From Nitrospirota bacterium (GTDB lineage: Bacteria > Nitrospirota > Leptospirillia > Leptospirillales > Leptospirillaceae): a stretch of DNA of 64,000 nt. The stretch is from contig JAKBXW010000003.1 in assembly GCA_021840555.1 (NCBI GenBank), positions 1-64,000 on the forward strand, written 5' to 3'. Position 1 is the first letter of the stretch. Each line of letters starts with the position of its first letter. The notes below the pieces were generated by a model, which was given only the letters and a program-made list of their open reading frames with translations, was not told the origin of the DNA and made no database searches. The translations under genes were made by a program, and so were the position numbers. Of the stretch, positions 8,106 through 16,099 are shown in pieces.

Positions 8106-8170
8106 TAACGGTAACACGTAATCACCATCGGGTTTTCCTGACCACTAACCGATCTGGACGTTAGAGGAGA

Positions 8171-8386
8171 TTGATTATAACTACGCTATCTCTTTCGGTT
8201 CGGGAACGTCTCGATCCGGAAGAAGAGATCTTCGGTCCAATGGGAGCGTTTCTCACCCAGGCGGATTGGCGAGCAGGAAAAAAATTCCCTCGTCTGGAGG
8301 AGAGAATCCGAAAGGCTCTCGAAGAAATCGAAAGGGATTACCTCCCGTTCCCGGAATATGCGATAGAGCCGGAACCGGAATTGTGA
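8171..8386 (+). CDS. Small hypothetical protein (about 71 aa)
   Basis: An acidic ~71-aa frame with a central helix (FPRLEERIRKALEEIERD) and a Glu/Pro-rich end. The start is uncertain: TTG 8171 directly abuts GAGGAGA, which is too close for normal initiation, so a non-standard codon a few bases downstream may be used. No family recognised. It is the last gene before the candidate oriT. Confidence 0.4.
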   Translation: MIITTLSLSVRERLDPEEEIFGPMGAFLTQADWRAGKKFPRLEERIRKALEEIERDYLPFPEYAIEPEPEL

Positions 8387-8409
8387 TTCCGAAATCGGGA
8401 GGGGTCCAA

Positions 8410-8514
8410 GGGGTAACCCCCTGGCAGGATGCGGACCGCGAGTAAGGCCGAAGGCCGTCGAGCGATTCCGTCGCACCACGGCGAAAGACAGCGAAGCTGT
8501 CGTAAGCGTGGTGC
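8410..8514. other. Candidate origin of transfer (oriT), RP4-type nic region
   Basis: On the minus strand bases 8431-8424 read CATCCTGC, matching the P-type nic consensus YATCCTG|Y, with the nick predicted between 8425 and 8424. A short palindrome GGGGT-A-ACCCC (8410-8420) sits beside it, where TraJ-type proteins bind. To the right is a larger dyad: GCACCACG (8473-8480) pairs with CGTGGTGC (8507-8514) and encloses GACAGC/GCTGTC (8487-8501). The ~200-bp gap directly precedes five relaxosome-type genes. Nicking has not been shown. Confidence 0.6.
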
Positions 8515-8586
8515 CGTCCTGTAGGAAGGAGAGCAGACATAAGTAGACCATCAACGGACAGCAGGGAAGCACAGAAAGGACAGGCA

Positions 8587-9015
8587 ATGAAGACTCAACG
8601 GACATTCGATATCCAAGAAACAGCGGAGAAGGCAAGGAATGCACTGGACAAGTTACAGGCGCAACAAAAGCCCGGAGAACGGACCGGCAAAGGGAGCAAA
8701 ACAGACGTAATCAAGGCGGTTAAACAAGAGCTCAAGGACATGCTTCAAAAGGGATATACCAGCCAGCAAATCGCCGATGCTTTCCGGTCAGATGTTTTTC
8801 AGATTCTTCCGAAAACGATCACGGAGATTACCGGCCGCCCGAAAAGAACCAACCAAAAACCAAAAAGGGTACAGCCCCCTGAACCGGAAGGGCAGTCTGT
8901 TCATCCTGCCCCAACAAGCGCACCCCAGAACAAAGGGGCCGACAAAACAGGAAACGAGCAGAAAAACACGGCTTCAGGCTCGTTCAAAATCCAACCCGAC
9001 TCGGAGGACTTATGA
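8587..9015 (+). CDS. TraK-like oriT-binding relaxosome accessory protein
   Basis: A 142-aa basic protein directly downstream of the candidate oriT. The middle segment SKTDVIKAVKQELKDMLQKG and YTSQQIADAFRS is a helical DNA-binding region of the type seen in TraK/MobC-like proteins that wrap oriT. The C-terminal third is Pro/Gln/Lys-rich and probably disordered. The assignment rests on position (oriT, K, L, M, J, I order) and composition more than on a diagnostic motif. Overlaps the next gene by 4 bases (ATGA). Confidence 0.5.
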   Translation: MKTQRTFDIQETAEKARNALDKLQAQQKPGERTGKGSKTDVIKAVKQELKDMLQKGYTSQQIADAFRSDVFQILPKTITEITGRPKRTNQKPKRVQPPEPEGQSVHPAPTSAPQNKGADKTGNEQKNTASGSFKIQPDSEDL

Positions 9016-9731
9016 ACAAGATCATCATGATTGGCGGGGGAAAAGGCGGCGTAGGAAAATCGATGGTCACAATGGCCATGATCGACGCGCTACTGACGGA
9101 TGGTGAAAACATCATCGTCGTTGAATCCGACGACTCCAACCCCGACATATACAAGGCGGTCAACGAACTGGTCCCGTGTGAAATATGCAACCTCGACGAT
9201 CAGTCCGGATATATCACTCTCGGCGGAATAATCGAACAGGGCAAGAAAGCCTGCATCGTCGTGAACACAGCGGCCCGTGCGACTTCCGGGATCATCGAAC
9301 ACAGCGGGATCCTCTCCGATGTCGCCAAAGAACTTGGCCGGGAACTGATCATGCTCTGGCCAATCAACCGCCAACGGGACTCGCTCGAACTCCTCAAGAC
9401 ATTCCTGGACAAGGCTCAAGGCTATAGTCGGACCTACACGGTGATCAACACCTACTTCGGACCGGAAGAAAAGTTCGCCCGGTATTTCATCCCGCTCACC
9501 GACGCCGAACAGAAAGACGAAAACCGACAGCCAAAACTCCGGGAGCGGGTCACAGGAACGATCATTTTTCCGGAACTGAACGATCTGATCGCCGACAAGC
9601 TGATCGACAACAGGCTGGCGCTCTGGACAGCAGACAAAAGCGGAAAACTCACGCTCGCCGAACGGTCGGCACTACGGCAATTCCGGGAAGCGGCAAAAAA
9701 AGCATTGGAGACGATTTATGGCAAACGTTAA
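9012..9731 (+). CDS. TraL/MobD-like ParA-family ATPase
   Basis: A 239-aa ATPase of the MinD/ParA superfamily. The N-terminus holds the deviant Walker A GGGKGGVGKSMVT (residues 8-20), followed by IIVVESDDSNPD, and a cluster CIVVNTAARATSG. RP4 TraL and pTF-FC2 MobD have the same fold, size and place in their mobilization operons. It lacks an adjacent ParB, which argues against a partition role. ATGA overlap with the TraK-like gene and a 14-base overlap with the next gene indicate one transcript. Confidence 0.7.
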   Translation: MNKIIMIGGGKGGVGKSMVTMAMIDALLTDGENIIVVESDDSNPDIYKAVNELVPCEICNLDDQSGYITLGGIIEQGKKACIVVNTAARATSGIIEHSGILSDVAKELGRELIMLWPINRQRDSLELLKTFLDKAQGYSRTYTVINTYFGPEEKFARYFIPLTDAEQKDENRQPKLRERVTGTIIFPELNDLIADKLIDNRLALWTADKSGKLTLAERSALRQFREAAKKALETIYGKR

Positions 9732-10347
9732 AGAGGGGATGAAACTCATCGGCGGAATGGAGCCGACACCGGAACAGATCCATCGGATCCAGGCGATCGC
9801 CCATTCCTTCGACATCCCCCAGAATGATGCACTATTCCCGTTTATGGTCGCGTTGGAGACCTACCATGGCATATTCACCCGGCTCCCCAACGAAATCACA
9901 AAAAAGACCACAGCAGCGGCGGACAAAGCTGCTGAGAATGCAGCCTCCCTCGCCAAAAACAAAGTCGAAGTGGCCGTGGCCGAACTGGTTCCGTCGATTT
10001 CCGGTCCGTTGGCTGAGGCGGCAGGGAGGGCCGTGAGACAGGCACAGGTAGGCAAATCCATGTTGACCGTTTGGGGGGCGATGTTGATTATCGGCTTTGT
10101 GTTTACGGTCGGATGGTTTTTCGGTGCCCATGAGCTCACGGCGGCACAATCGGGCAAGTTTGCTTGGTCCCAATTTATGATCGATGCAGGCACAAGAATA
10201 GGGTTGGGGATCGCAAGCCCCTCTCTTATCATGCTGGGGGGTCTGGTCTTCGTTTCTCAAGAAGGAAAGCCCGATATTTGGGGGTGGGCCTCCTTCCTCT
10301 TGGGGTGTGCCTCTTTGTCTGTGTTGATCCTGCTGGCGTTTAAATGA
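9718..10347 (+). CDS. TraM/MobE-like membrane protein
   Basis: A 209-aa protein with an N-terminal soluble part (EPTPEQIHRIQAIAHSFDIP), an alanine-rich helical stretch (residues ~60-110) and three predicted membrane segments: SMLTVWGAMLIIGFVFTVGW, GLGIASPSLIMLGGLVFV and WASFLLGCASLSVLILLAF. Its place between TraL-like and TraJ-like genes is that of TraM/MobE; sequence support is weak. It could tether the relaxosome to the membrane or a helper pore (inference). Confidence 0.5.
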   Translation: MANVKEGMKLIGGMEPTPEQIHRIQAIAHSFDIPQNDALFPFMVALETYHGIFTRLPNEITKKTTAAADKAAENAASLAKNKVEVAVAELVPSISGPLAEAAGRAVRQAQVGKSMLTVWGAMLIIGFVFTVGWFFGAHELTAAQSGKFAWSQFMIDAGTRIGLGIASPSLIMLGGLVFVSQEGKPDIWGWASFLLGCASLSVLILLAFK

Positions 10348-10359
10348 TGAGGAGGCCCT

Positions 10360-10650
10360 ATGCTTGTGCCCGTGACATTCCGCGTCTCCGAAAAAGACCG
10401 CAAAGATCTGGCAGAACAAGCCTCTGCGGCTGGCCTGTCGGTGTCGGAATACATCCGGCGCCGGGCTCTGGGGCATCCGGTCCTGGCCCGGGCGGATGCG
10501 GCCATGATCCGGGAGCTGAGGCGCCAGGGAGGGCTCATCAAGCATTACGCCCTCTCCGGATCCCTTGCCTCGAAAGAGGCTGTCGAAGCGCTCCGAAGCA
10601 TCATTAAACTCGTGAAGGAGTTTGGCGATGATCTACAAAAAAATCCCTAA
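10360..10650 (+). CDS. TraJ/MobC-like ribbon-helix-helix relaxosome protein
   Basis: A 96-aa protein starting VPVTFRVSEKDRKDLAEQA, then GLSVSEYIRRRALG: a ribbon-helix-helix of the TraJ/NikA type that binds the oriT inverted repeat and recruits the relaxase. The C-terminal helix EAVEALRSIIKLVKEFGDDL is typical for the group. GAGGAGG-like bases lie just upstream. The 3' end overlaps the relaxase start by 23 bases. Confidence 0.72.
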   Translation: MLVPVTFRVSEKDRKDLAEQASAAGLSVSEYIRRRALGHPVLARADAAMIRELRRQGGLIKHYALSGSLASKEAVEALRSIIKLVKEFGDDLQKNP

Positions 10651-12370
10651 TCCGAATCAGACGGCCTCGAAGGCGATCCGGGTCGAAAAGCTCGCCAACT
10701 ATATCGTCAGACCGGAGAGAGACGGCGGAACGGAAAAATGCGTCTACTCGGGCACACGGGGATTTCTCACGGACGAGTTTTATTCCCAGAAAGCCGAAAT
10801 GATCGCCCTTTCAGAAGAGGCGATCCGCTCCAGCGATCCCATCGAGCATTACGTCCTCTCCTGGCGGGAGGGAGAACGGCCAACCCCTCAGCATATCGAG
10901 AAGGCCGTGGACATCCTGATGGGCGAGTTCGGGATGAGGGAGAGCGACAAGTTCGGGATGAACGAACACCAGGTCATCTATGGACTGCATCAGGATACAA
11001 ACAATTATCATCTCCATATCATGCTCAACCGGGCGGATCCCCTGACGGGCCGGTCCGTCCGGATCAACAACGGGTTCGACATCAAGGCGTTGCAAAAGAT
11101 CATAGCGCGGATCGAGCACGAGCAGGGTTGGACGCCAGAGGCGCACGCCCGATATTCCATCGTGGATGATAAACCGGTCCTCGTCACTGACAGGGGCAAG
11201 ACGGAAGAACACAAGCCCTCCCGGATCCGGGATGCCGAACGACGGACCGGAGAAAAGTCCGCCCTGGCGATCGCCAAGGAAAGGGTTCCGGCAATCTCCC
11301 GGGAGGCGACGGACTGGCAGAACTTTCACGGGAAACTCGCCGAACAGGGAATGGAATACCGGCTCCGGGGAGCCGGAGCGGTCCTTTGGAGCTTCGAGAC
11401 GCCGGTCAAGCCCTCCGACGTGGACCGGAAGCTCGGCCTGAAAGCTCTGGAAAAACGGTGGGGACCGTTCGAGGCCCCGGCCCCGGGGATCGAAAAGAAA
11501 GCGGCACCCTCTCCGGAACCGGTCAACGATACGGCCAAGGCGTTGGGATTTGGCGACTATGCCAAGGCCCGGCGGATCCACCTGGCCGCCCGCAAGGAGG
11601 CCAAGGCCGAACTGAACAAACGGATTGCGGCCGAAAGGATGGCCTTGTTCGAGCGTCAGAGGGAGGAGAGACAAAAGGCGTTCGCCGGAAGCTGGAAGGG
11701 AAAGGGGGCGGAGCTGAACGCCCTTCGCTCGGTACTCGCCGCTCAACAGGCCGGAGCCCGGGCCGAGATCCAGGACAAAATCACGGACCTCCGGAAAGGA
11801 TTCTCGACGGAATATCCTCCGGGCTTTTTCCCGGACTTCGAGGAGTGGGTCAGGAAAACCCGGGGAAAAGAGGCGGCCGAGCAATACCGATACTCGGGGA
11901 GGACAAGGGAGATCCTGATGGAGATCCGGCCGGCCGAACCGGTCCGGTCAAAGGATCCGGAGCCCCGGGACATCCGGGATTATCTTCCGGAGGTTTTCGG
12001 GCGGGAAGTGCGATACAGCAATACCCAGGGGAAAGCGGCGTTTGTCGATTCCGGCCCGAAGATCAGCGTTCTCGATCAGTCCGATGCCAGCGTCCTTGCC
12101 GCCCTTCAACTGGCCCGTCAGAAATACGGGAAAGACCTCGTTGTCACCGGTCCGGAAGAGTTCCGGTCAACAGTCGTTCGCCTGGCCATCCGGAACAATA
12201 TCGCGCTCGCCAACCCGGAGCTCCAGGAACAGATTCGGAGAGAGAAAGACCGGGTGGCCACAGAACGGGAGCAACAGCGGAAAAAGGACCAGGCCCTTCA
12301 AATCCCCCCCCGATCGGTGGCATCCCGTCCGGAGAAACAAAAGAAACGGGGAAAGGATCTGGGAATCTGA
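10628..12370 (+). CDS. MOBP-type relaxase, TraI-like
   Basis: A 580-aa relaxase. The predicted nicking tyrosine is Tyr25 in KLANYIVRPE, aligning with the catalytic Tyr of RP4 TraI. Motif II corresponds to HYVLSWREGERPT and motif III is LHQDTNNYHLHIMLN, with the metal-binding H-x-D-x4-H-x-H arrangement. Residues ~430-560 form an LPD7-like domain (DYLPEVFGREVRYSN, SVLAALQLARQKYG, VVTGPEEF). ATG 10628 is favoured by AAGGAG at 10615-10620; TTG 10622 is an alternative. No coupling protein gene follows, supporting mobilizable rather than self-transmissible status. Confidence 0.88.
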   Translation: MIYKKIPNPNQTASKAIRVEKLANYIVRPERDGGTEKCVYSGTRGFLTDEFYSQKAEMIALSEEAIRSSDPIEHYVLSWREGERPTPQHIEKAVDILMGEFGMRESDKFGMNEHQVIYGLHQDTNNYHLHIMLNRADPLTGRSVRINNGFDIKALQKIIARIEHEQGWTPEAHARYSIVDDKPVLVTDRGKTEEHKPSRIRDAERRTGEKSALAIAKERVPAISREATDWQNFHGKLAEQGMEYRLRGAGAVLWSFETPVKPSDVDRKLGLKALEKRWGPFEAPAPGIEKKAAPSPEPVNDTAKALGFGDYAKARRIHLAARKEAKAELNKRIAAERMALFERQREERQKAFAGSWKGKGAELNALRSVLAAQQAGARAEIQDKITDLRKGFSTEYPPGFFPDFEEWVRKTRGKEAAEQYRYSGRTREILMEIRPAEPVRSKDPEPRDIRDYLPEVFGREVRYSNTQGKAAFVDSGPKISVLDQSDASVLAALQLARQKYGKDLVVTGPEEFRSTVVRLAIRNNIALANPELQEQIRREKDRVATEREQQRKKDQALQIPPRSVASRPEKQKKRGKDLGI

Positions 12371-12429
12371 TCCGGAGCGCAGACGCGGGGGCCGGAGGCC
12401 CAGCGAAGCGCACGGGAACCCCTCAAGAG

Positions 12430-12468
12430 TCCCGGTGTCGCAAGCGGAAGGCGACAAGCGGAGCAGGA
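12430..12468. repeat. Dispersed repeat copy 1 (with hairpin)
   Basis: The 22 bases at 12430-12451 recur exactly at 25841-25862, and similarity continues through CAAGCGGAG on both sides. In this copy TGTCGC (12436-12441) can pair with GCGACA (12450-12455). It lies between the relaxase stop and the next gene. Confidence 0.5.
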
Positions 12469-12515
12469 CTCATGAAGCCCCGTCGCATGATTTGTCCCCC
12501 CTGAGTCGTTACTAG

Positions 12516-12875
12516 TTACAGGACGCCCGCCCTTCTTGCCAGGAGCATCACCAAGTCCTGGACCTCCTTGTCGTTCTCCTTCTGGACCTTCTGCATCCTC
12601 TCATCGAGCCTCCCGAAGACGCCCCAGAACCGGAGCGGGTTCCCTTCCTTGTCCCGGAAGCGTTTTTCGGCCCAATCCAGGCGATCCCGGATTGCGGCCA
12701 TCTTGTCCCGGGCCGCCACCGTCTCCGGAGGGATCCCGGTCGGGAGGATCCCCGTCTCCAGGTACTCCCGGATGATCCGGTCCTGGTCGTCCGTCGCGAA
12801 ATAGAGCCGGTCCTTTTGTCCCTTCGCCCTCTTCCTTTCCCGATACGCCTTCTGTCTCTCCGCTTGCGTCGCCAT
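12516..12875 (-). CDS. Hypothetical plasmid-type protein with basic N-terminus
   Basis: A 119-aa protein beginning AERQKAYRERKRAKGQKD, a highly basic helix, then a possible ribbon-helix start (DRLYFATDDQDRIIREYL) and a C-terminal coiled-coil-like helix (FGRLDERMQKVQKENDKEV). This pattern suggests a small DNA-binding regulator of plasmid type, but I recognise no named family. It is read opposite to the mobilization genes, and its upstream region holds a perfect palindrome and repeats, consistent with autoregulation (inference). AAAGGAGAC precedes ATG. Confidence 0.55.
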   Translation of the reverse strand: MATQAERQKAYRERKRAKGQKDRLYFATDDQDRIIREYLETGILPTGIPPETVAARDKMAAIRDRLDWAEKRFRDKEGNPLRFWGVFGRLDERMQKVQKENDKEVQDLVMLLARRAGVL

Positions 12876-12907
12876 GGAGTCTCCTTTGCGCTTTGAGGTT
12901 AGGCTTA

Positions 12908-12945
12908 ATAACTAGTTATGATAATATATCATGTCACTAGTTATG
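12908..12945. promoter_or_regulatory. Putative autoregulatory operator
   Basis: Perfect 12-bp palindrome ATAACTAGTTAT (12908-12919) with a second ACTAGTTATG copy at 12936-12945, 25 bp away from the first (12911-12920). The sites sit 33-70 bp upstream of the 119-aa gene on the minus strand. The core ACTAGT recurs at 12511-12516 at that gene's 3' end. Confidence 0.45.
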
Positions 12946-13211
12946 TAAAAGGGCCTCAACCCGACGAAGCGCCGGGCCGCGAGGCCAGCGCCGCGCACGG
13001 AGACACCCTGTGAATGCAAGCATAACTTGGCCGCCTAGTCACTTTATGCCTGTTTTGTGCCTCGGAAATTTTATGCCTGTTTCTTTGGCCCGGCCCGTCC
13101 ATAGGATCTTGTTGACATAAGAGAAATTATTTGCGGGTCAGGAAAGTAGGGAAAAAAGACTGGAAAACAGATCGTAGAATGGTTACTTCGGGATGCGGAA
13201 TTTCCGCTTTC
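12946..13211. other. Non-coding interval left of the IS element
   Basis: No convincing gene. It contains a 13-bp direct repeat TTTATGCCTGTTT at 13043-13055 and 13070-13082, and a TTGACA at about 13110 with no good -10. The last 7 bases are the target duplication of the IS21 element. Confidence 0.4.
13205..13211. repeat. Left target-site duplication (CGCTTTC)
   Basis: CGCTTTC directly flanks the left IS end and recurs at 16048-16054 directly after the right end. Seven bases lie within the 4-8 bp range of the IS21 family. Confidence 0.8.
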
Positions 13212-13509
13212 TACAAAATTGCCTCGATCGGAGCCACCCGATTTCCCGATTGGGATCCACTTCGGAACGTCAGTGACGAAATAGTTTTTTTTCGCTCCTC
13301 CTTTCGAAAAAAATTATCTGATCATTTTTCGTGAGACGAGATGAATCGGATTGTAGTTTTTCCTTTCTTCTTTCGCAAATTTCTTTTTCATTTTCTGATC
13401 GGACCTCCCGCTTTTTTCTGATAAAAATCTTCTCAAAGAGGAGTCAGAGGATTTGGATTCCCGAGAACCGGAGGAGGATTTTTCCGATTCCGGGTTTTGA
13501 TTGTGATCG

Positions 13510-14289
13510 TCATCCGGGCGTTGGGGCGGAAGGCGCCGTCTTTCCGTTTTTGTCCCTTTGCCGGGCCCGGATCTTCCGGTAGCTTTCTCCGGTGATCCTG
13601 ATCGTCAGGGCCGGACCCTCCAGACGATCCACGATGGCCTCCAGAAGAACGGGATCTCCAATGACCTCCGGCCAGTGGTCGTAGGGGAGCTGGGTGGTGA
13701 TCAGGACGGACTTTCCGCAGGAACGCTCCTCCAGAAGCTCCCGGAAGTCTTCGGCTTCTTCCGAGGTCCATTTTTTCATGCCAAAGTCATCCATTATTAA
13801 CAGTTGGGGACGGATCAGGGATTCCCGGAATTTGAGAAGCGATCCGGTGATCCGGGCCTGGTGGCGCTGTTCCATCCAGTGGGTCACCGAAAGATAGAGA
13901 ACGGTATAGCCATAGGCGCAGGCCTTGTTCCCGACCGCCTGCGCCAGGTAGGTCTTTCCGACGCCGGTCTGTCCGACCAGAACCAGGGGCCGGCCTTCGG
14001 AGAGCCACGCAAGACTCTGGATCTCGACGATCTCCGTTCGGGTCAGGGAGCGTGGCGCGCTTTTGTCGAGATCCTCGAAGGAGGACGGCTGTTTGATGCG
14101 GGAGCTCTTCATCCGCTTCTGGGTGGCCCGGAGGCGTCGATGGTCCTGTTCGGACTGGAGAAGGGCGTCCAGCACCTCTTCCGGGGTCCATTGCTGCGTT
14201 CGGGCATCCTCCAGGATCTGGTCCAGCCGGGCCAGACTTCCGGACAGCTTCAGTTCGGCCAACAGGGTGCGGGTCTGGGGAAGGCTCAT
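13510..14289 (-). CDS. istB: IstB-like transposition helper ATPase
   Basis: A 259-aa AAA+ ATPase of the IstB/DnaC type that loads on target DNA and activates the IstA transposase. The N-terminal helical region is followed by Walker A (LVGQTGVGKTYLA), Walker B (LLIMDDFGMK) and sensor-like segments (SVLITTQLP, DRLEGPALTIRI). The frame is full length. It overlaps istA by 4 bases (ATGA), the typical coupling in this family. Confidence 0.93.
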   Translation of the reverse strand: MSLPQTRTLLAELKLSGSLARLDQILEDARTQQWTPEEVLDALLQSEQDHRRLRATQKRMKSSRIKQPSSFEDLDKSAPRSLTRTEIVEIQSLAWLSEGRPLVLVGQTGVGKTYLAQAVGNKACAYGYTVLYLSVTHWMEQRHQARITGSLLKFRESLIRPQLLIMDDFGMKKWTSEEAEDFRELLEERSCGKSVLITTQLPYDHWPEVIGDPVLLEAIVDRLEGPALTIRITGESYRKIRARQRDKNGKTAPSAPTPG

Positions 14290-15818
14290 CGGATCTCCTG
14301 AAGTTGAAGGGGTGGGAGTGAGTCGTTCGTCTCGGTCTTTCTCAGCATGGGATTGCCCGGTTTCCGGACCACGTCCCGGTCGGGAGACCCAGAGACCTGC
14401 AGGCGCAATTGGTCGAGAAATCGTGTGAAGGCGGCGACGCGGATCGTCTGGAAGCGCCGCATGTGGTCGATCGCCTGGGCGATGTGGGGAACGGCGACCG
14501 CCGCTCCCGTCCGGACGACTTCCTGCCGGGCCGTCCGGATGAGTCCCTGGGCCCGCCGCAGGTGTCCCAGCGCGTCCTCCTGAAACAGATCGTCCAGCAG
14601 GGAGTGAAGCTCCGGAGAGAGGGACTTCGCCTGGGACAGGACGTATTGCGGGATGTTTTCCCGGTAGGCCCGGGAGTTTGGGGGCAGGTGCGCGTTCTCG
14701 AGAATCCGGTGGCCGCCCCGGCTGACATCCCGGGCGTGCAGGGCGACCCGCTCATCGCCTTCGAAGATCTCGACCTGACGGAGCGTGACCTTGACCCGGA
14801 CCTCCTTCTCCCGAAGCCGGAACGGCACGGAGTAGTACGTTTTTTCCAGACAGACCGTGCAGTCCGGATGAACGCGGCACGTTTTCCAGTAGAGCTGTTC
14901 GAAGGGCGCCTCGGGAAGGGGCCGGAGCGCCCCTTTCTCGTCTTTTTCGAACCTCTCCTGCCGGGACACGCCAAAACGGCTGTGGGGGCGGGTATTGATC
15001 CGGTCCACCACACGCCTCAGGGCCTCGTTGATCTCGAGGAGACTTCGAAAGGTGTGCTTTCTGTAGAGAAAGAAGAAATATCGGCAGACAATTTTCACCG
15101 AACCTTCGATCAATGCTTTATCTTTTGGTTTTCGGACCCGGCCAGGGACAATCACCGTGCCGTAATGGAGGGCCAGTTCGAGGTAGCCCGGATTGATGTC
15201 CGGATCGTACAGGTGAGTCCGCTTGATGCCCGTTTTCAAGTTGTCGGGGACGGTCACCCGGGTCGACCCCGAAAAGGCGGCATACATTTTCTGGTGGGCG
15301 AGCCCCCAGTTCTCCTTCTTCTCGTTCCCGGAGGCCCAGGCAAAGATCTTCTGGCTATAGCAGAGAATGCCCAGAAAAAGATGGGCCCGATGCTTTTTTC
15401 CGGACTCGTCCACCCACCGGACCTTTTTTCCCGCCCAGTCGACCTCGGTGTGCCCTCCCGGAACGAAATCCCGAAGGGTGACGCTGCCCTTCAGCAGGGA
15501 GGGGTAGGTGCGGTTGAGGTACTTCCAGAAATTGACGTATCCCGTTTTTCCTTCGGCCTGCTCCTCCCAGATCCGCTTGATCTCGTAACCCTTCCGGATG
15601 TCCGAGAGGACGCTCTCCCAGTCGATTCCCTGCGCCCAGTCCGGAGGCAGTTCGGGAGAACTGACACAGAGCGTCGGAGCCTGATCCCCCTGCTTCCGGA
15701 TCTCGCTCACCCGTGTGCGGCGAAGAGAAAGGGCCTTGGCAATGATCCTGTCCGAAAGTCCTTGTTCGATGAGACGTTGCACTTCCCTGATGCGTTCCAC
15801 AGTCAGACCTCGCTTCAT
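14286..15818 (-). CDS. istA: IstA-like DDE transposase
   Basis: A 510-aa IS21-family transposase. It starts with an HTH domain (QRLIEQGLSDRIIAKALS, RTRVSEIRK), followed by an RNase H-fold integrase core with GGHTEVDWAGKK (first Asp) and KDKALIEGSVKIV (region of the catalytic Glu), then a beta-barrel and C-terminal region (TYYSVPFRLREKEV). ATG 15818 is chosen over TTG 15833 because GGGAGG lies 7 bases upstream. No frameshift seen. Confidence 0.93.
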   Translation of the reverse strand: MKRGLTVERIREVQRLIEQGLSDRIIAKALSLRRTRVSEIRKQGDQAPTLCVSSPELPPDWAQGIDWESVLSDIRKGYEIKRIWEEQAEGKTGYVNFWKYLNRTYPSLLKGSVTLRDFVPGGHTEVDWAGKKVRWVDESGKKHRAHLFLGILCYSQKIFAWASGNEKKENWGLAHQKMYAAFSGSTRVTVPDNLKTGIKRTHLYDPDINPGYLELALHYGTVIVPGRVRKPKDKALIEGSVKIVCRYFFFLYRKHTFRSLLEINEALRRVVDRINTRPHSRFGVSRQERFEKDEKGALRPLPEAPFEQLYWKTCRVHPDCTVCLEKTYYSVPFRLREKEVRVKVTLRQVEIFEGDERVALHARDVSRGGHRILENAHLPPNSRAYRENIPQYVLSQAKSLSPELHSLLDDLFQEDALGHLRRAQGLIRTARQEVVRTGAAVAVPHIAQAIDHMRRFQTIRVAAFTRFLDQLRLQVSGSPDRDVVRKPGNPMLRKTETNDSLPPLQLQEIR

Positions 15819-15894
15819 GATGGTCCCTCCCAAAGGGTTGAGTTCGTTGAGAGGGACTACTGTAAATGAGCGACGCTCCGAAGTGGATCCCGAT

Positions 15895-16033
15895 CAGGAA
15901 ATCGGGTGGCTCCCGTTCAAGAAATCGGGTGGCTCCCGTTCAGGAAATCGGGTGGCTCCCGTCCAGGAAATCGGGTGGCTCCCGTCCAGGAAATCGGGTG
16001 GCTCCCGTCCAGGAAATCGGGTGGCTCCCGTTC
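15895..16033. repeat. Six 23-bp tandem repeats at the right IS end
   Basis: The core ATCGGGTGGCTCCCGT recurs with exact 23-bp period at 15901, 15924, 15947, 15970, 15993 and 16016. The left IS end has one inverted copy (13230-13246). IS21-family elements carry several internal terminal repeats that bind IstA; six in perfect tandem is unusually many. Confidence 0.85.
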
Positions 16034-16047
16034 GAGTAAATTTTGCA

Positions 16048-16054
16048 CGCTTTC
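16048..16054. repeat. Right target-site duplication (CGCTTTC)
   Basis: Matches 13205-13211 and directly abuts the right IS end. Confidence 0.8.
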
Positions 16055-16099
16055 AGCAGAGGCTCAAGCTATAAAAGTCGCCGATGGACTTTCCCGTCC

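Larger units (their letters stand above)
13212..16047 (-). mobile_element. IS21-family insertion sequence (2.84 kb)
   Basis: Ends are TACAAAATTGCCTCG on the left and, as reverse complement, TGCAAAATTTACTCG on the right, continuing into a similar inverted region with GGAGCCACCCGATTTCC and GGGATCCACTTCGGA. It carries istA and istB on the minus strand and is flanked by the 7-bp duplication CGCTTTC. Both reading frames are intact, so it may be active. The insertion separates the mobilization module from the cargo genes and disrupts no recognisable gene. Confidence 0.9.

Noticed and set aside
11386-12504. 372-codon frame overlapping the relaxase gene
   Set aside because: Arg/Gly/Pro-rich out-of-frame translation of the relaxase; no start signal.
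13131-13582. Short + strand frames in and near the left IS end
   Set aside because: They cross the IS boundary and the target duplication or lie antisense to istB; no family similarity seen.
14409-15869. 486-codon + strand frame over istA
   Set aside because: Antisense shadow of a transposase with a recognisable integrase core.
15895-16033. Possible CRISPR array (six regular repeats)
   Set aside because: The period is 23 bp with no unique spacers, and the array lies at an IS21 end with an inverted copy at the other end.
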